In this document: piece by piece, positions 6,484-14,292 of the stretch
Numbering within the stretch: the stretch's first letter is position 1
How the letters are laid out: every line of letters begins with the position of its first letter
Assembly: GCA_021790475.1 (NCBI GenBank)
Contig: JAJYDU010000012.1
Coordinates: forward strand, 1 to 32,333
DNA: 32,333 bases
Reading direction: 5' to 3'
Origin: Planctomycetota bacterium
Lineage (GTDB): Bacteria; Planctomycetota; Phycisphaerae; WQYP01
Translations under genes and position numbers: made by a program
Notes under the pieces: generated by a model
Told to the model about the DNA's origin: nothing
Seen by the model: the letters and a program-made list of their open reading frames with translations, nothing else
Database searches by the model: none

Positions 6484-7311
6484 ATGGTTGGCGGATCGAC
6501 GCGCTGGCGGGCCATCATGGCGCAACGTTTTCTGCTGATTGCCGGAGCACTCTTGTTCCTGGGCGGATTATTCTGGCTCTATCTCCCGTTTCTGCATCTC
6601 TTTCATCTCCCCGAGGGCAACAACTCGGTCTGGGATTGTTCAATCTTAAGCACGCCCGCGGGTTGGTTGGCGGGCTTGCTTCCTGGCGGCTACAGCCACC
6701 ATAAAACGATGAACGAATTCATTACTATTACAATGTATCTTGGTCTGTTTATATTTGCACAAGCCATATTTCTCTGGCCGCATGGCAAATGGCGATTGGC
6801 GCTCGCCGGGCGGGGCCGGCCGCTTCGGGGGGCAGCCATCGGGGCCGGGCTGATGGGCATGCTGCTTTCAATCGCATTCCTCGCCACGCTTATGGAGATT
6901 CCATCCTGGCTATCCAAACACCCAACTTTTGGAAGATCGAGTTGGATGAGTCTTTGGACCATTTGTGCAGGCCATTCATGGTTTGGCTTTACCCTGCTCG
7001 GCGTGATGCCCGCACTCTGGGCGGTTTGGGCCTTTGTGTTCTTTCGCTACTGGCGGGGTGCGAACCAGTTGTCGCGCGTCGAACGCGTGATTCGCCTGCT
7101 GATTGCCGGCAGCATACTGGAGGTGCTTGTGGCCTCGGCGGTACAGGCCTTCACTCCGGGCAACCGGAATTGTTATTGCGCCAAAGGCTCCTACACAGGC
7201 CTTGTGTTCGGCGGGACGGTGCTGATATGGCTTTTCGGCCCGGGAATCCTTTTCGTCTCTCTGCGCAAATACCAGCGCCGGAAAAAAGTGGATGAACCCG
7301 CGGCGGGGTGA
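6484..7311 (+). CDS. Multi-pass membrane protein of unknown function
   Basis: I do not recognise the family. The 275-residue product is strongly hydrophobic with about six transmembrane segments, for example FLLIAGALLFLGGLFWLYL, FITITMYLGLFIFAQAIFLW, GAGLMGMLLSIAFLATL and LVFGGTVLIWLFGPGILFVS. It ends in a basic cytoplasmic tail (RKYQRRKKVDEP). Non-membrane parts include a short loop with SVWDCSILSTPAGW and a conserved-looking NRNCYCAKGSYTG just before the last helix, whose Cys-X-Cys pair could bind metal or form a disulfide. ATG 6484 is preceded by AAAGGAG at eight-base spacing; ATG 6478 is too close to that site. The gene diverges from the beta-helix gene and is followed by a convergent CYTH gene, so it seems monocistronic. 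Confidence 0.7.
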   Translation: MVGGSTRWRAIMAQRFLLIAGALLFLGGLFWLYLPFLHLFHLPEGNNSVWDCSILSTPAGWLAGLLPGGYSHHKTMNEFITITMYLGLFIFAQAIFLWPHGKWRLALAGRGRPLRGAAIGAGLMGMLLSIAFLATLMEIPSWLSKHPTFGRSSWMSLWTICAGHSWFGFTLLGVMPALWAVWAFVFFRYWRGANQLSRVERVIRLLIAGSILEVLVASAVQAFTPGNRNCYCAKGSYTGLVFGGTVLIWLFGPGILFVSLRKYQRRKKVDEPAAG

Positions 7312-7432
7312 TTTTCGGTCCCGGACAGAAGGGCGAGAAAGCGAAAGTGAACAGGGGCGAGCTGCGACACAGGAAAAAACTATATCAGTATTGAGCGCGG
7401 CCACGTGGGCGGGACTATCTTGGGAAACAGGC

Positions 7433-8053
7433 CTAAAATCGCAGCGTGTTTTCCGGCGCGGGATGTGCCTGTAAATACCGGCTCACCATGGCCAGATAGG
7501 TGGCCGGTTCGTTGGGAATCGCTTCCAGAGTCAGCTTCCGGCGGGCCGCCAGCACGGCGTTTTCATCCGGCCCTTCGATTTCCACAAAGCGCCCGAGTAC
7601 GGGTAATTCATCCAACTCCACCCGGCAATCGTCCAGCCGCCACGATTCCCGGCGCTTCTCAAACGCCACCGTGGGCGTAAAGCCCAGCGCTTGCAAAAAG
7701 CCACGGGCCAAGTCCGCCGGCGTCACCGTTAAATCAAGCGAGGCGCGATTGTGCATCACCCCGCGGCTTTCCGGACCTTTCCAGGTTAAAAGCCCGGCGG
7801 GCGCGGCGGCGCTCTGGCGCCGGATCAACCGCAAACGCAGCCCGCAGCCGGCGGCCCGCAGAGAGGCGTCCGGGCGATCATAAAAGGTATTCAATTCCAG
7901 CACGCTTTCGATAAATTCCGCACTGGCCCGTAGCAAAGCCGCCCGCGGTAAATTCATGTCCGGCACGCGGAGCTTGATCTCAATTTCGCGGGGCGCGGCG
8001 CCGCCGGCGGGATTCACCGGCGAACCTTGTGCGGGGAAGTCGGAGCGGGTCAT
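7433..8053 (-). CDS. CYTH-domain protein (CyaB/thiamine-triphosphatase-like)
   Basis: CYTH tunnel enzymes hydrolyse or cyclise triphosphates (inorganic triphosphate, thiamine triphosphate, ATP). The 206-residue sequence shows the defining N-terminal EIEIKLRV (ExExK) and then the charged tunnel strands CGLRLRLIRR, GLLTWKGP, FEKRRESWRLDDCRVELDEL and FVEIEGPDE. Tunnel residues look intact, so it is probably active. A 20-residue low-complexity leader precedes the domain. It is the last gene of a minus-strand run, 12 bp after the FIST gene, and convergent with the membrane protein gene at 7311. The substrate cannot be decided; the length fits class IV adenylate-cyclase-like phosphatases. Confidence 0.85.
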   Translation of the reverse strand: MTRSDFPAQGSPVNPAGGAAPREIEIKLRVPDMNLPRAALLRASAEFIESVLELNTFYDRPDASLRAAGCGLRLRLIRRQSAAAPAGLLTWKGPESRGVMHNRASLDLTVTPADLARGFLQALGFTPTVAFEKRRESWRLDDCRVELDELPVLGRFVEIEGPDENAVLAARRKLTLEAIPNEPATYLAMVSRYLQAHPAPENTLRF

Positions 8054-8065
8054 GGATACCTCGCT

Positions 8066-9235
8066 TTATCGAAACAGAGCCAGGCTGACCGTCTGGCCGT
8101 GAATGAAATTTCTGCCCCCGACCGGCCCGAGTTCGCCGGCGCAGAAAAACCCCGCCACCGGTATCGGGCCGAGAATATCGCCCAGCGTCTGGATATCATG
8201 GTTCGGCGTCTGGAACAAATGGGTCCCGCGGCCGTTGCAACTGAACATCAGCACCCCCCGGGGCGCATTGGACAGCAGCAGTTCTCCTTCCAGCAACAGC
8301 CGGAGGTCTTCGTTCGCCGTGCGGGCGTCCTGCACCTGAAACTGGACGATCTGGCCGCTTTGCACCATGTCCCCGATGGACAAACCATGCGAGGGCCGAT
8401 GGATTCCCAGGATGTTGCGTACCAGGAAATCGCCCCGTCCGAAGTTTCCTTTCCTTTCGTCGATCACGCGGCCGATCTGCAATCCCCGCTGCTCCATCAG
8501 ATCGTGGTCCGCCGGCGGCAGCTGGTCGATCATTTTCCGCAACGTGCGCAGCGCGGGTTCATGGTCGAGTTCTTCAATAATGTTGTCATGTCCGCGTGTG
8601 ATTACAAATGTTTTCCCGATGGGCCGGCATCCCTGCGAAACCACGCAATCCACCTCCAGCGGCCCGGCGAAGGAAACACCGATCAGGCCGGAACTGAAGA
8701 TATTATCGCCGATCGCCAGGCGCGTCTCGCCGGGGTGCATGATGCCGCTGGCCATGCCCCCCACGATCGGAGCGTGGGGAAACTCGCGCGAGCAGGCGTC
8801 TCGAAGATGCACCACCGGCGTGGTGAAGGGATCGCCGAACATGAGCAACAGGCGCAGATCGGGACCGGTCTCCAGCCGCGCGCGCAGCGTCTTGCCTTCG
8901 CCCATCAGCTCCGGCCATTCCTCTTCGGCGAAACGGAAGTGGCCGATGGTGACGCCCGGCAGCGATATCGCCATCGCGGAGACCGCCGCCTGCCGCTCAA
9001 TTTCCCGCCCCCCTCCCAGAACGCTCTCGGCCGTGCAGGCCAACATGGTCCGAGCGCCAAGTTGCCGGCAAATCTGGCCGGTGATCCCGCCAAAATGCTT
9101 CTGGAGGGGAGTGGAAACAAACAGCATAAGCAGATCCGCCGGATCGCCTTCCAGGCCTTTCCGCAACTGTTGCGTTAATTCACCAATAATTCGTCCCGGC
9201 TCTTCCTGGGAAGCAATGGCCGAAACCATTCGCAT
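8066..9235 (-). CDS. FIST domain sensory protein (FIST_N and FIST_C)
   Basis: FIST (F-box intracellular signal transduction) domains are thought to bind small ligands such as amino acids. The 389-residue product has an N-terminal FIST domain (DLLMLFVSTPLQKHFGGITG, the glycine-rich TESVLGGGREIERQ, FGDPFTTPVV, PIVGGMASG) and a C-terminal FIST_C domain ending in FSCNGRGTHLF and IPVAGFFCAGELGPVGGRNF. No kinase, GGDEF or methyl-accepting domain is attached, so it would be a stand-alone sensor. ATG 9235 is preceded by AAGGAG at nine bases. It sits between aroDE (58 bp upstream) and the CYTH gene. The ligand is unknown; aroDE next door makes an aromatic compound conceivable, but only by proximity. 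Confidence 0.88.
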   Translation of the reverse strand: MRMVSAIASQEEPGRIIGELTQQLRKGLEGDPADLLMLFVSTPLQKHFGGITGQICRQLGARTMLACTAESVLGGGREIERQAAVSAMAISLPGVTIGHFRFAEEEWPELMGEGKTLRARLETGPDLRLLLMFGDPFTTPVVHLRDACSREFPHAPIVGGMASGIMHPGETRLAIGDNIFSSGLIGVSFAGPLEVDCVVSQGCRPIGKTFVITRGHDNIIEELDHEPALRTLRKMIDQLPPADHDLMEQRGLQIGRVIDERKGNFGRGDFLVRNILGIHRPSHGLSIGDMVQSGQIVQFQVQDARTANEDLRLLLEGELLLSNAPRGVLMFSCNGRGTHLFQTPNHDIQTLGDILGPIPVAGFFCAGELGPVGGRNFIHGQTVSLALFR

Positions 9236-9293
9236 AGACACCAACTCCTTGCGTGTGAGCCGTATAGCTCCCGGGCCGATCCGCAACCGGCTG

Positions 9294-10907
9294 TTATTCC
9301 TGCCGACCCTGCTCGGCCAGCGCCGCCAGAGCGGCGCGGCGCAGGACTTCCAGAGGAGCGGGGCGCAAGGTGAATCCTTCAAACTGCGCCGCCGCCTGCC
9401 GCCAGAGCATCTCAATTCCCTCCACGGCGCGCGCGCCGTGTTCCCGCGCCAGCTTAAGCAACCGGGTCTGACGCGGATTGTAGACGGTGTCGAACACCAC
9501 CATACCACGATGCAGCGGTAAAGTGTCCGGTATCGGCAGCGCCTGGGTATTCGGCGTCATGCCCACAGGCGTACAGTTAATGAGCACCTGACATACGGAG
9601 TGTGGAAACTCTTCCAACGGCGCCGCCCGCACCCGGCCGGTTTCACCGCCGAATTCACGGGCCAGTTCCTGCGCATGCGCCAGGGTACGATTGTAGATCG
9701 CCACGGCGGCTCCATAAGAAGCCAGACCGGCCACGATCGCCCGCGCCGCCCCACCCGCCCCGATCACCGCGACTTCGTATCCGCCCAGCTCTTCGGGCGC
9801 GATGCCCAGCGCCGCGGTCAAGGCGTCGCGCGCCCCCGGCCAGTCGGAGTTGATTCCGCCGATGGATCCGTCGGGATGAAAAAAGATCGTGTTAATCGCC
9901 CGTATGCGGCGCGCTGTTTCATCAAGCGATCCGGCACGCTCCCGCACGTACCGAAAAGCGTTTTGCTTGTGTGGAATCGTGACGCTCAGGCCGGCCAGGC
10001 GCAGTTCCGGGAAATTCCGCGCCGCATCCACCGCGGCCACGAATGCTTCCCAACCCGGTTCGATCGGCAGCGGCACATAGACGCCGGGGAACCCCAGCTC
10101 CCGGAACCCCGCATTATGAATCGCCGGGCTGATCGAATGCGACACCGGCCAGCCGGCCAGGGCGAAGACGCTCCAATCCGTCCGCTGGCTATCAAAGCGA
10201 TAGACATTCTTCAAATCATAAATTCGTGGTTGCCCCGGCGCGGTCCCGGTTTGATCCGCCGGCGTTGCGAATGTGAACGCGGCGCCGAACTTCGCCGCCA
10301 GCAGCCGGGATATCCGTCCCGCTTCATCCATGGCGATGCTGACCAGCGGCCGCGGGTCCAGACGGCGGGCGTGGTCGTAGAGCCGCAGCGCCGCAAAGGC
10401 GTCGTGAACATTCCGGGCGCGAAAGGCGATTTTCAGAAGGCTCGCCGCACGCACCGCCGCCAGCGCCGCGAAGTGATTTTCCAGGTTCGGCGGAGCGCCG
10501 GAAAAATCGTGGGTGGAAATAATCAGACGCGGCCCGTTCCCCGCGGGCGACTCGAAGGGGGTGATCTTATCGGTCAGAACACTTCGGAATTTGTCCGATT
10601 GATTCCAAGCCGCCAGTTCCACGTCCAGAAAATCCGCGCTGGTCAGCCACCGGCAGGCCAATGCCAGCAATTGCAGACGGTCCTGTTCGCCACCGCGATA
10701 AAAACCGCCTTCCCATACCGGCCGGATCGTCACAATCAATCGCGTCTGGCGTATTTCGGGCCGCCCCAGCAAGGTTTCCATCGTTTCCGGGGAGGCGCGG
10801 TCGCAGCGCAGTTCCACAGAGTCCGCTCCCTCCCGCCGGGCGGCTTGTATCTGCGCCCGCGTCGCGTCAGCATCCGAGACAAAAATGGGAGCAACAATCC
10901 AAGTCAT
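9294..10907 (-). CDS. aroDE: Fused 3-dehydroquinate dehydratase (type I)/shikimate dehydrogenase
   Basis: This catalyses steps 3 and 4 of the shikimate pathway: dehydration of 3-dehydroquinate, then NADPH reduction of 3-dehydroshikimate. Residues 1 to about 230 are AroD: SVELRCDRAS, LIISTHDFSG with the active-site His near 132, and the Schiff-base Lys of LLKIAFRA near 157. Residues from about 245 are AroE: LAGWPVSHSISPAIHNAGF, SVTIPHKQ with the catalytic Lys, AINTIFF, GINSDWPGARDAL, the nucleotide-binding VIGAGGAARAIV near 385, and CTPVGMTP. The total of 537 residues fits two complete domains. Fusions of this kind are known in plants, chlamydiae and planctomycetes. The ATG overlaps the nfo stop (ATGA) and has AAAGGA upstream, so translation is coupled to nfo. 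Confidence 0.95.
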   Translation of the reverse strand: MTWIVAPIFVSDADATRAQIQAARREGADSVELRCDRASPETMETLLGRPEIRQTRLIVTIRPVWEGGFYRGGEQDRLQLLALACRWLTSADFLDVELAAWNQSDKFRSVLTDKITPFESPAGNGPRLIISTHDFSGAPPNLENHFAALAAVRAASLLKIAFRARNVHDAFAALRLYDHARRLDPRPLVSIAMDEAGRISRLLAAKFGAAFTFATPADQTGTAPGQPRIYDLKNVYRFDSQRTDWSVFALAGWPVSHSISPAIHNAGFRELGFPGVYVPLPIEPGWEAFVAAVDAARNFPELRLAGLSVTIPHKQNAFRYVRERAGSLDETARRIRAINTIFFHPDGSIGGINSDWPGARDALTAALGIAPEELGGYEVAVIGAGGAARAIVAGLASYGAAVAIYNRTLAHAQELAREFGGETGRVRAAPLEEFPHSVCQVLINCTPVGMTPNTQALPIPDTLPLHRGMVVFDTVYNPRQTRLLKLAREHGARAVEGIEMLWRQAAAQFEGFTLRPAPLEVLRRAALAALAEQGRQE

Positions 10908-11890
10908 GGCCGTCCTTTTATCCGACGTTGACCTGATCCGGCGGCGCGACCGCCCGCCACACGGGGTCGCGGCCGCGCGGCCTGGTGCGGCTGAACACCT
11001 GCCTGCGGGCTGCGACCTGATCCATCAAGTGGAGTTTTCTTCCCCGCCGCCAGGGCGCGAAGGATGGAAAGATTGATTTGATCCCAAGGTCGGCCATCGG
11101 GCGCCGTTTCCTTGGGTGTTTCAAGAATTTTGGGAATGGGCAAAAAACGCTCGTCGCTACACAGATAGGAAAATGCCGGCAGGCCGACATGGCCGCACCC
11201 GATATGGGCATGCCGGTCCACCCGGCTGCCCAGCGGCTTGCGACTGTCGTTGAGATGGATTACCCGCAATCGATTGAGCCCTATGATGCGGTCAAACTCA
11301 CTCATGGTTCCGCGGATTCCCTGCTCCGTGGCGATATCGTAACCCGCGGCGAGCACGTGGCAGGTATCCAGGCACACACCCAGGCGTTCCGGGTCGCGCA
11401 CGCCGGCGATGATGTCGGCCAACTGCTCAAACCTCCAGCCCAGCGCCGTGCCCTGGCCGGCCGTGGTTTCCAGACAAACGATCACCCGTTTGTCGGCGGC
11501 GGCCAGCGCCTCATTGAGCGAGTCGATCAGACGGCGGATTCCCCGCGCTTCTCCGGCACCGCCATGCGAACCGCCGTGTGTGACGAGAAACGAAATCCCA
11601 AGCCGCGCGCATCGATTCAGTTCTCCGGCAAAGGCGGCGATGCTCTTTTGCCGCAGTTGTTCATCGCCCGCCGCCAGATTGACCAGATAGGAGTCGTGCG
11701 CGACGATCCGCGAAAATCCAAGCCGGTCCGCTTGCGCACGGAACCGGCGAACCTCCGGCTTATTGAGCGGGGGAGCATTCCACCGCCGCTGGTTGCGGGT
11801 GAATATCTGAACCGTTTGCAGGTTCAGTTCAGCCGCGGCCAGCAGTGCATGATGCAGGCCGCCGGCGATGGAAAGATGGGAACCAAACAT
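10904..11890 (-). CDS. nfo: Endonuclease IV (AP endonuclease)
   Basis: Endonuclease IV cleaves 5' to abasic sites in base-excision repair using three zinc ions. The 328-residue product starts MFGSHLSIAGGLHHALLAAA and keeps the nine metal ligands: His in VAHDSYLVNLA, His in FLVTHGG, Glu in VCLETTAGQGT, Asp and His in GVCLDTCHVLAAGYD, His in VIHLNDS, Asp and His in VDRHAHIG, and Glu in KILETPKE. About 40 residues of Arg/Pro/Gly-rich tail follow the TIM barrel, unusual for the family and possibly DNA-contacting. I chose ATG 11890 because it starts at the conserved MFGSHLS; an in-frame GTG at 11926 would add 12 residues. It precedes aroDE with a four-base overlap. Confidence 0.93.
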   Translation of the reverse strand: MFGSHLSIAGGLHHALLAAAELNLQTVQIFTRNQRRWNAPPLNKPEVRRFRAQADRLGFSRIVAHDSYLVNLAAGDEQLRQKSIAAFAGELNRCARLGISFLVTHGGSHGGAGEARGIRRLIDSLNEALAAADKRVIVCLETTAGQGTALGWRFEQLADIIAGVRDPERLGVCLDTCHVLAAGYDIATEQGIRGTMSEFDRIIGLNRLRVIHLNDSRKPLGSRVDRHAHIGCGHVGLPAFSYLCSDERFLPIPKILETPKETAPDGRPWDQINLSILRALAAGKKTPLDGSGRSPQAGVQPHQAARPRPRVAGGRAAGSGQRRIKGRP

Positions 11891-12021
11891 AGTCAATCCG
11901 AGCGGCGGTAGCGCCGCAATATTCACTCCGAACCGGGCGGCGGTGTTTTTTTACCTCACCGCGTCGCACGCAGAGGTTAGAACCAGCGGCTGAATTCTCC
12001 GCGGCGGTTACGCACGTCCTC

Positions 12022-12528
12022 TTACCCGCCCGATTCCTCCGCCGCGCGGACTACTACTTGCGCCCCGGAAACGCCGACCACCACAACCCTGGTTCCACTC
12101 CTGATAATCATCCCTTCGCTTACCGAGGCGAGACGGCGCTCATCAAAGGCGCATACGCCCGCCGGCCGCAGCGTTGTAACCGCGACGCCCATTCGACCGA
12201 CCATGTCCGCCAGTTCCTTCCGGTGCTCGGAAAATCCCTTGATTGAATCCGGATTCGGCTGACTCATCAATATCCGCCGTCCCACCGGACTTTTGGGGTA
12301 GTATCGCACGCCGGCAAAAAGCAGCAGAGGACCAAACACCATGACCGCCAGAATGCTTACGGTTCCGAAAACCGGGCCGATATAAAAGCAGGTGATAATC
12401 CCGCCAAGAGTCAAAAAACCACAGAGGATCGCCAGCAGCCCGTGCGCGGGCACAAACAATTCCGCGACCAGAAAAACCACGGCGGCGGCGAACAGCAGTA
12501 TGGCGGCGATAAGCAGATCTATCGGCAT
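12022..12528 (-). CDS. NfeD-like protein, short form
   Basis: A 168-residue membrane protein. Three or four N-terminal transmembrane segments (LLIAAILLFAAAVVFLVAEL, AILCGFLTLGGIITCFYIG, VSILAVMVFGPLLLFAGV) are followed by a soluble C-terminal OB-fold: LADMVGRMGVAVTTLRPAGV, SEGMIIRSGTRVVVVGV and a final strand AQVVVRAAE. This is the NfeD C-terminal domain seen in short partners of SPFH/stomatin proteins. ATG 12528 has AAGGG upstream; upstream ATG codons would add residues with no membrane-protein character. It follows the long NfeD gene by 59 bp on the same strand. No SPFH gene is in the window, which is unusual because nfeD is normally beside one. Confidence 0.85.
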   Translation of the reverse strand: MPIDLLIAAILLFAAAVVFLVAELFVPAHGLLAILCGFLTLGGIITCFYIGPVFGTVSILAVMVFGPLLLFAGVRYYPKSPVGRRILMSQPNPDSIKGFSEHRKELADMVGRMGVAVTTLRPAGVCAFDERRLASVSEGMIIRSGTRVVVVGVSGAQVVVRAAEESGG

Positions 12529-12587
12529 AGCAACCCTTTTTCCCATTCGACCGGCCGGATGCCCGCCGCACCGCATCATCGAAGCAA

Positions 12588-14195
12588 CTATCCTTTTTCC
12601 GGCACGGGGCGAACCATCACCTGATTCTCCGTTATCCGGGTGATTTCGACCACTCGCGCCCGGGCGATGAATTCGCCATCCGCCACCACATCCACCAGTT
12701 GCCCGCCGAAATAGGCTTTGCCGGCGGGGCGCAGATCGGAAACCGTCCGGCCCACCGCGCCGACGAAAATAATCTGCTGGGCCGCGACCGGTCCACGAAA
12801 CAGACGGCTCGTATCGGGGGCCGGCGCCGGTTGCAGCGTCAGCCGGCGTAAACCCGGCGTGATGTCCAGATACCGCACCAGCAGCAGAATAATCGCCAGC
12901 GCGCAGGCCAGCCCGAGAACGATCACCGAAATGCCCGTCTGCAGGGCGTGGCCGGCGCCGGACTCCCCCACCGGCACGAACGATCCGATCAACCCGACCA
13001 GCACCATAAGAAAACCGGGAATCGCCAGCAGTCCCAGTCCGCCGAAATGGACAATATCAATTATGATAAGCAACACCCCCAGAACCACCAGGGCGATTTC
13101 CCACCAGTTCGCCAGACCGGTAATCATCGGTCCGCCGAACATCAGCGCCAGCGCGGCCAGGGCAATCACTCCCGGAACGATCAGCCCCGGATGGCTCAAC
13201 TCGATATAGCCGCACACCACCATGATGACAAACAGAATAAAACGAACCCCCGGCGCGGCGAGCCAGCGGGCCAGCCGTTCCATAAAATCCAGCCGAAGAA
13301 TGTAAATATGCCGGCCGGTAATATTCAAAATTGCCGGAAGAGCGGCGTTATTACCGGCCTCGGCCTGGCAAATTCCCATCGGCTTGGCCCGGCGCGGGCC
13401 GACGGTTAATAGTGTTCCGCGGCGTTTGACCCGGCGAACGAAAAACCACGGATGCACCGGAGCCTGGCCCGGACGGGCCTGTTGCACGCGCACCAGCGTC
13501 CGGCGGACGGCCGGCGTAACAAAACGAACTTGGCCATTGAGTTTATTGCGTACCTGGTCAATCTGAATCGCCCGGTCCACAATGGCCAGCAGAATCGCCG
13601 GGGGATAGCCGTTGGCCCTGGCCGACGCCTGCAGATCGCGCAGCACCGGCGAAGACGATGCAAGCCGTGGATTCGCCGCCGCCTGTTGCGCCGTCTTTCC
13701 CTGGAGTTCAAACGCCTGGCCATCGCCCAGATGCGCCCGCGGCGCCATCACAATTTGCCGGCACGAGACCGCAACCAGCGCAGCCGGGCCAATGGCCGAT
13801 CCGGAAATGTACGCCACCGTCGGCAGTCCGATATGACGCGTGAAATGGGCGAGGCGCAGCGCCGGGGAGAGCATCCCGCCGATGCTGTTGATGCGATACA
13901 CAATAAGCGAGCAGCCGAGCTTGCGCGCTGCGGTTACCCGCCGCCGCACGCTGGTCCACGTGATCTGATCCACCGGTCCGCGGATGGTAATAATGGCCGC
14001 CCGATGGTGCGGGCGCTTCTGAATCGGCTGCATACCCGCCTGGCCGACCAACAATCCCTGTCCCCGGACTGCGCCGCCGCGGGTACAGAGGAAAATCAGC
14101 GGCAACAGGAAAAACGCCGCCGGCAGCCGCTTGGCGCGACAGGGACCTCGCCGGTGTTTCCAGGATTGATCGGCCGGCCCACGAGAAGCGATCAT
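12588..14195 (-). CDS. NfeD long form: ClpP-class membrane serine protease with C-terminal NfeD domain
   Basis: The 535-residue protein has a signal peptide or first helix at about 24-45 (LPAAFFLLPLIFLCT) and then a ClpP/SppA-like periplasmic protease domain (AAIITIRGPVDQITWTSVRR, INSIGGMLSPALRLA, VAYISGSAIGPAALVAVS, IVMAPRAHLGDG). The serine in SGSAIG stands where the family has its nucleophile (usually SAG); the sequence around it is divergent, so activity should be confirmed. Four to five transmembrane helices follow (FILFVIMVVCGYIEL, IALVVLGVLLIIIDIVHFGG, ISVIVLGLACALAIILLLV), then an OB-fold (IIFVGAVGRTVSDLRPAGKA). The family degrades membrane proteins with SPFH partners. ATG 14195 follows AGGAG at nine bases. 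It is probably the first gene of the minus-strand run. Confidence 0.9.
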   Translation of the reverse strand: MIASRGPADQSWKHRRGPCRAKRLPAAFFLLPLIFLCTRGGAVRGQGLLVGQAGMQPIQKRPHHRAAIITIRGPVDQITWTSVRRRVTAARKLGCSLIVYRINSIGGMLSPALRLAHFTRHIGLPTVAYISGSAIGPAALVAVSCRQIVMAPRAHLGDGQAFELQGKTAQQAAANPRLASSSPVLRDLQASARANGYPPAILLAIVDRAIQIDQVRNKLNGQVRFVTPAVRRTLVRVQQARPGQAPVHPWFFVRRVKRRGTLLTVGPRRAKPMGICQAEAGNNAALPAILNITGRHIYILRLDFMERLARWLAAPGVRFILFVIMVVCGYIELSHPGLIVPGVIALAALALMFGGPMITGLANWWEIALVVLGVLLIIIDIVHFGGLGLLAIPGFLMVLVGLIGSFVPVGESGAGHALQTGISVIVLGLACALAIILLLVRYLDITPGLRRLTLQPAPAPDTSRLFRGPVAAQQIIFVGAVGRTVSDLRPAGKAYFGGQLVDVVADGEFIARARVVEITRITENQVMVRPVPEKG

Positions 14196-14292
14196 GGAAA
14201 TATTCTCCTGTTAATGGATTATCATAACAGCCGTTTGGCGCAGCGCCTGCTGATCATTATCCTTGCCACCACCTGTTCTGGAGAAACACCTT

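Noticed and set aside
9600-10931. 443-residue plus-strand frame
   Set aside because: Antisense shadow of the aroDE gene; high GC keeps opposite frames open.
14236-14246. GGCGC-A-GCGCC palindrome between nfeD and the GH20 gene
   Set aside because: Short and of a type expected by chance in GC-rich DNA; no matching promoter placement.
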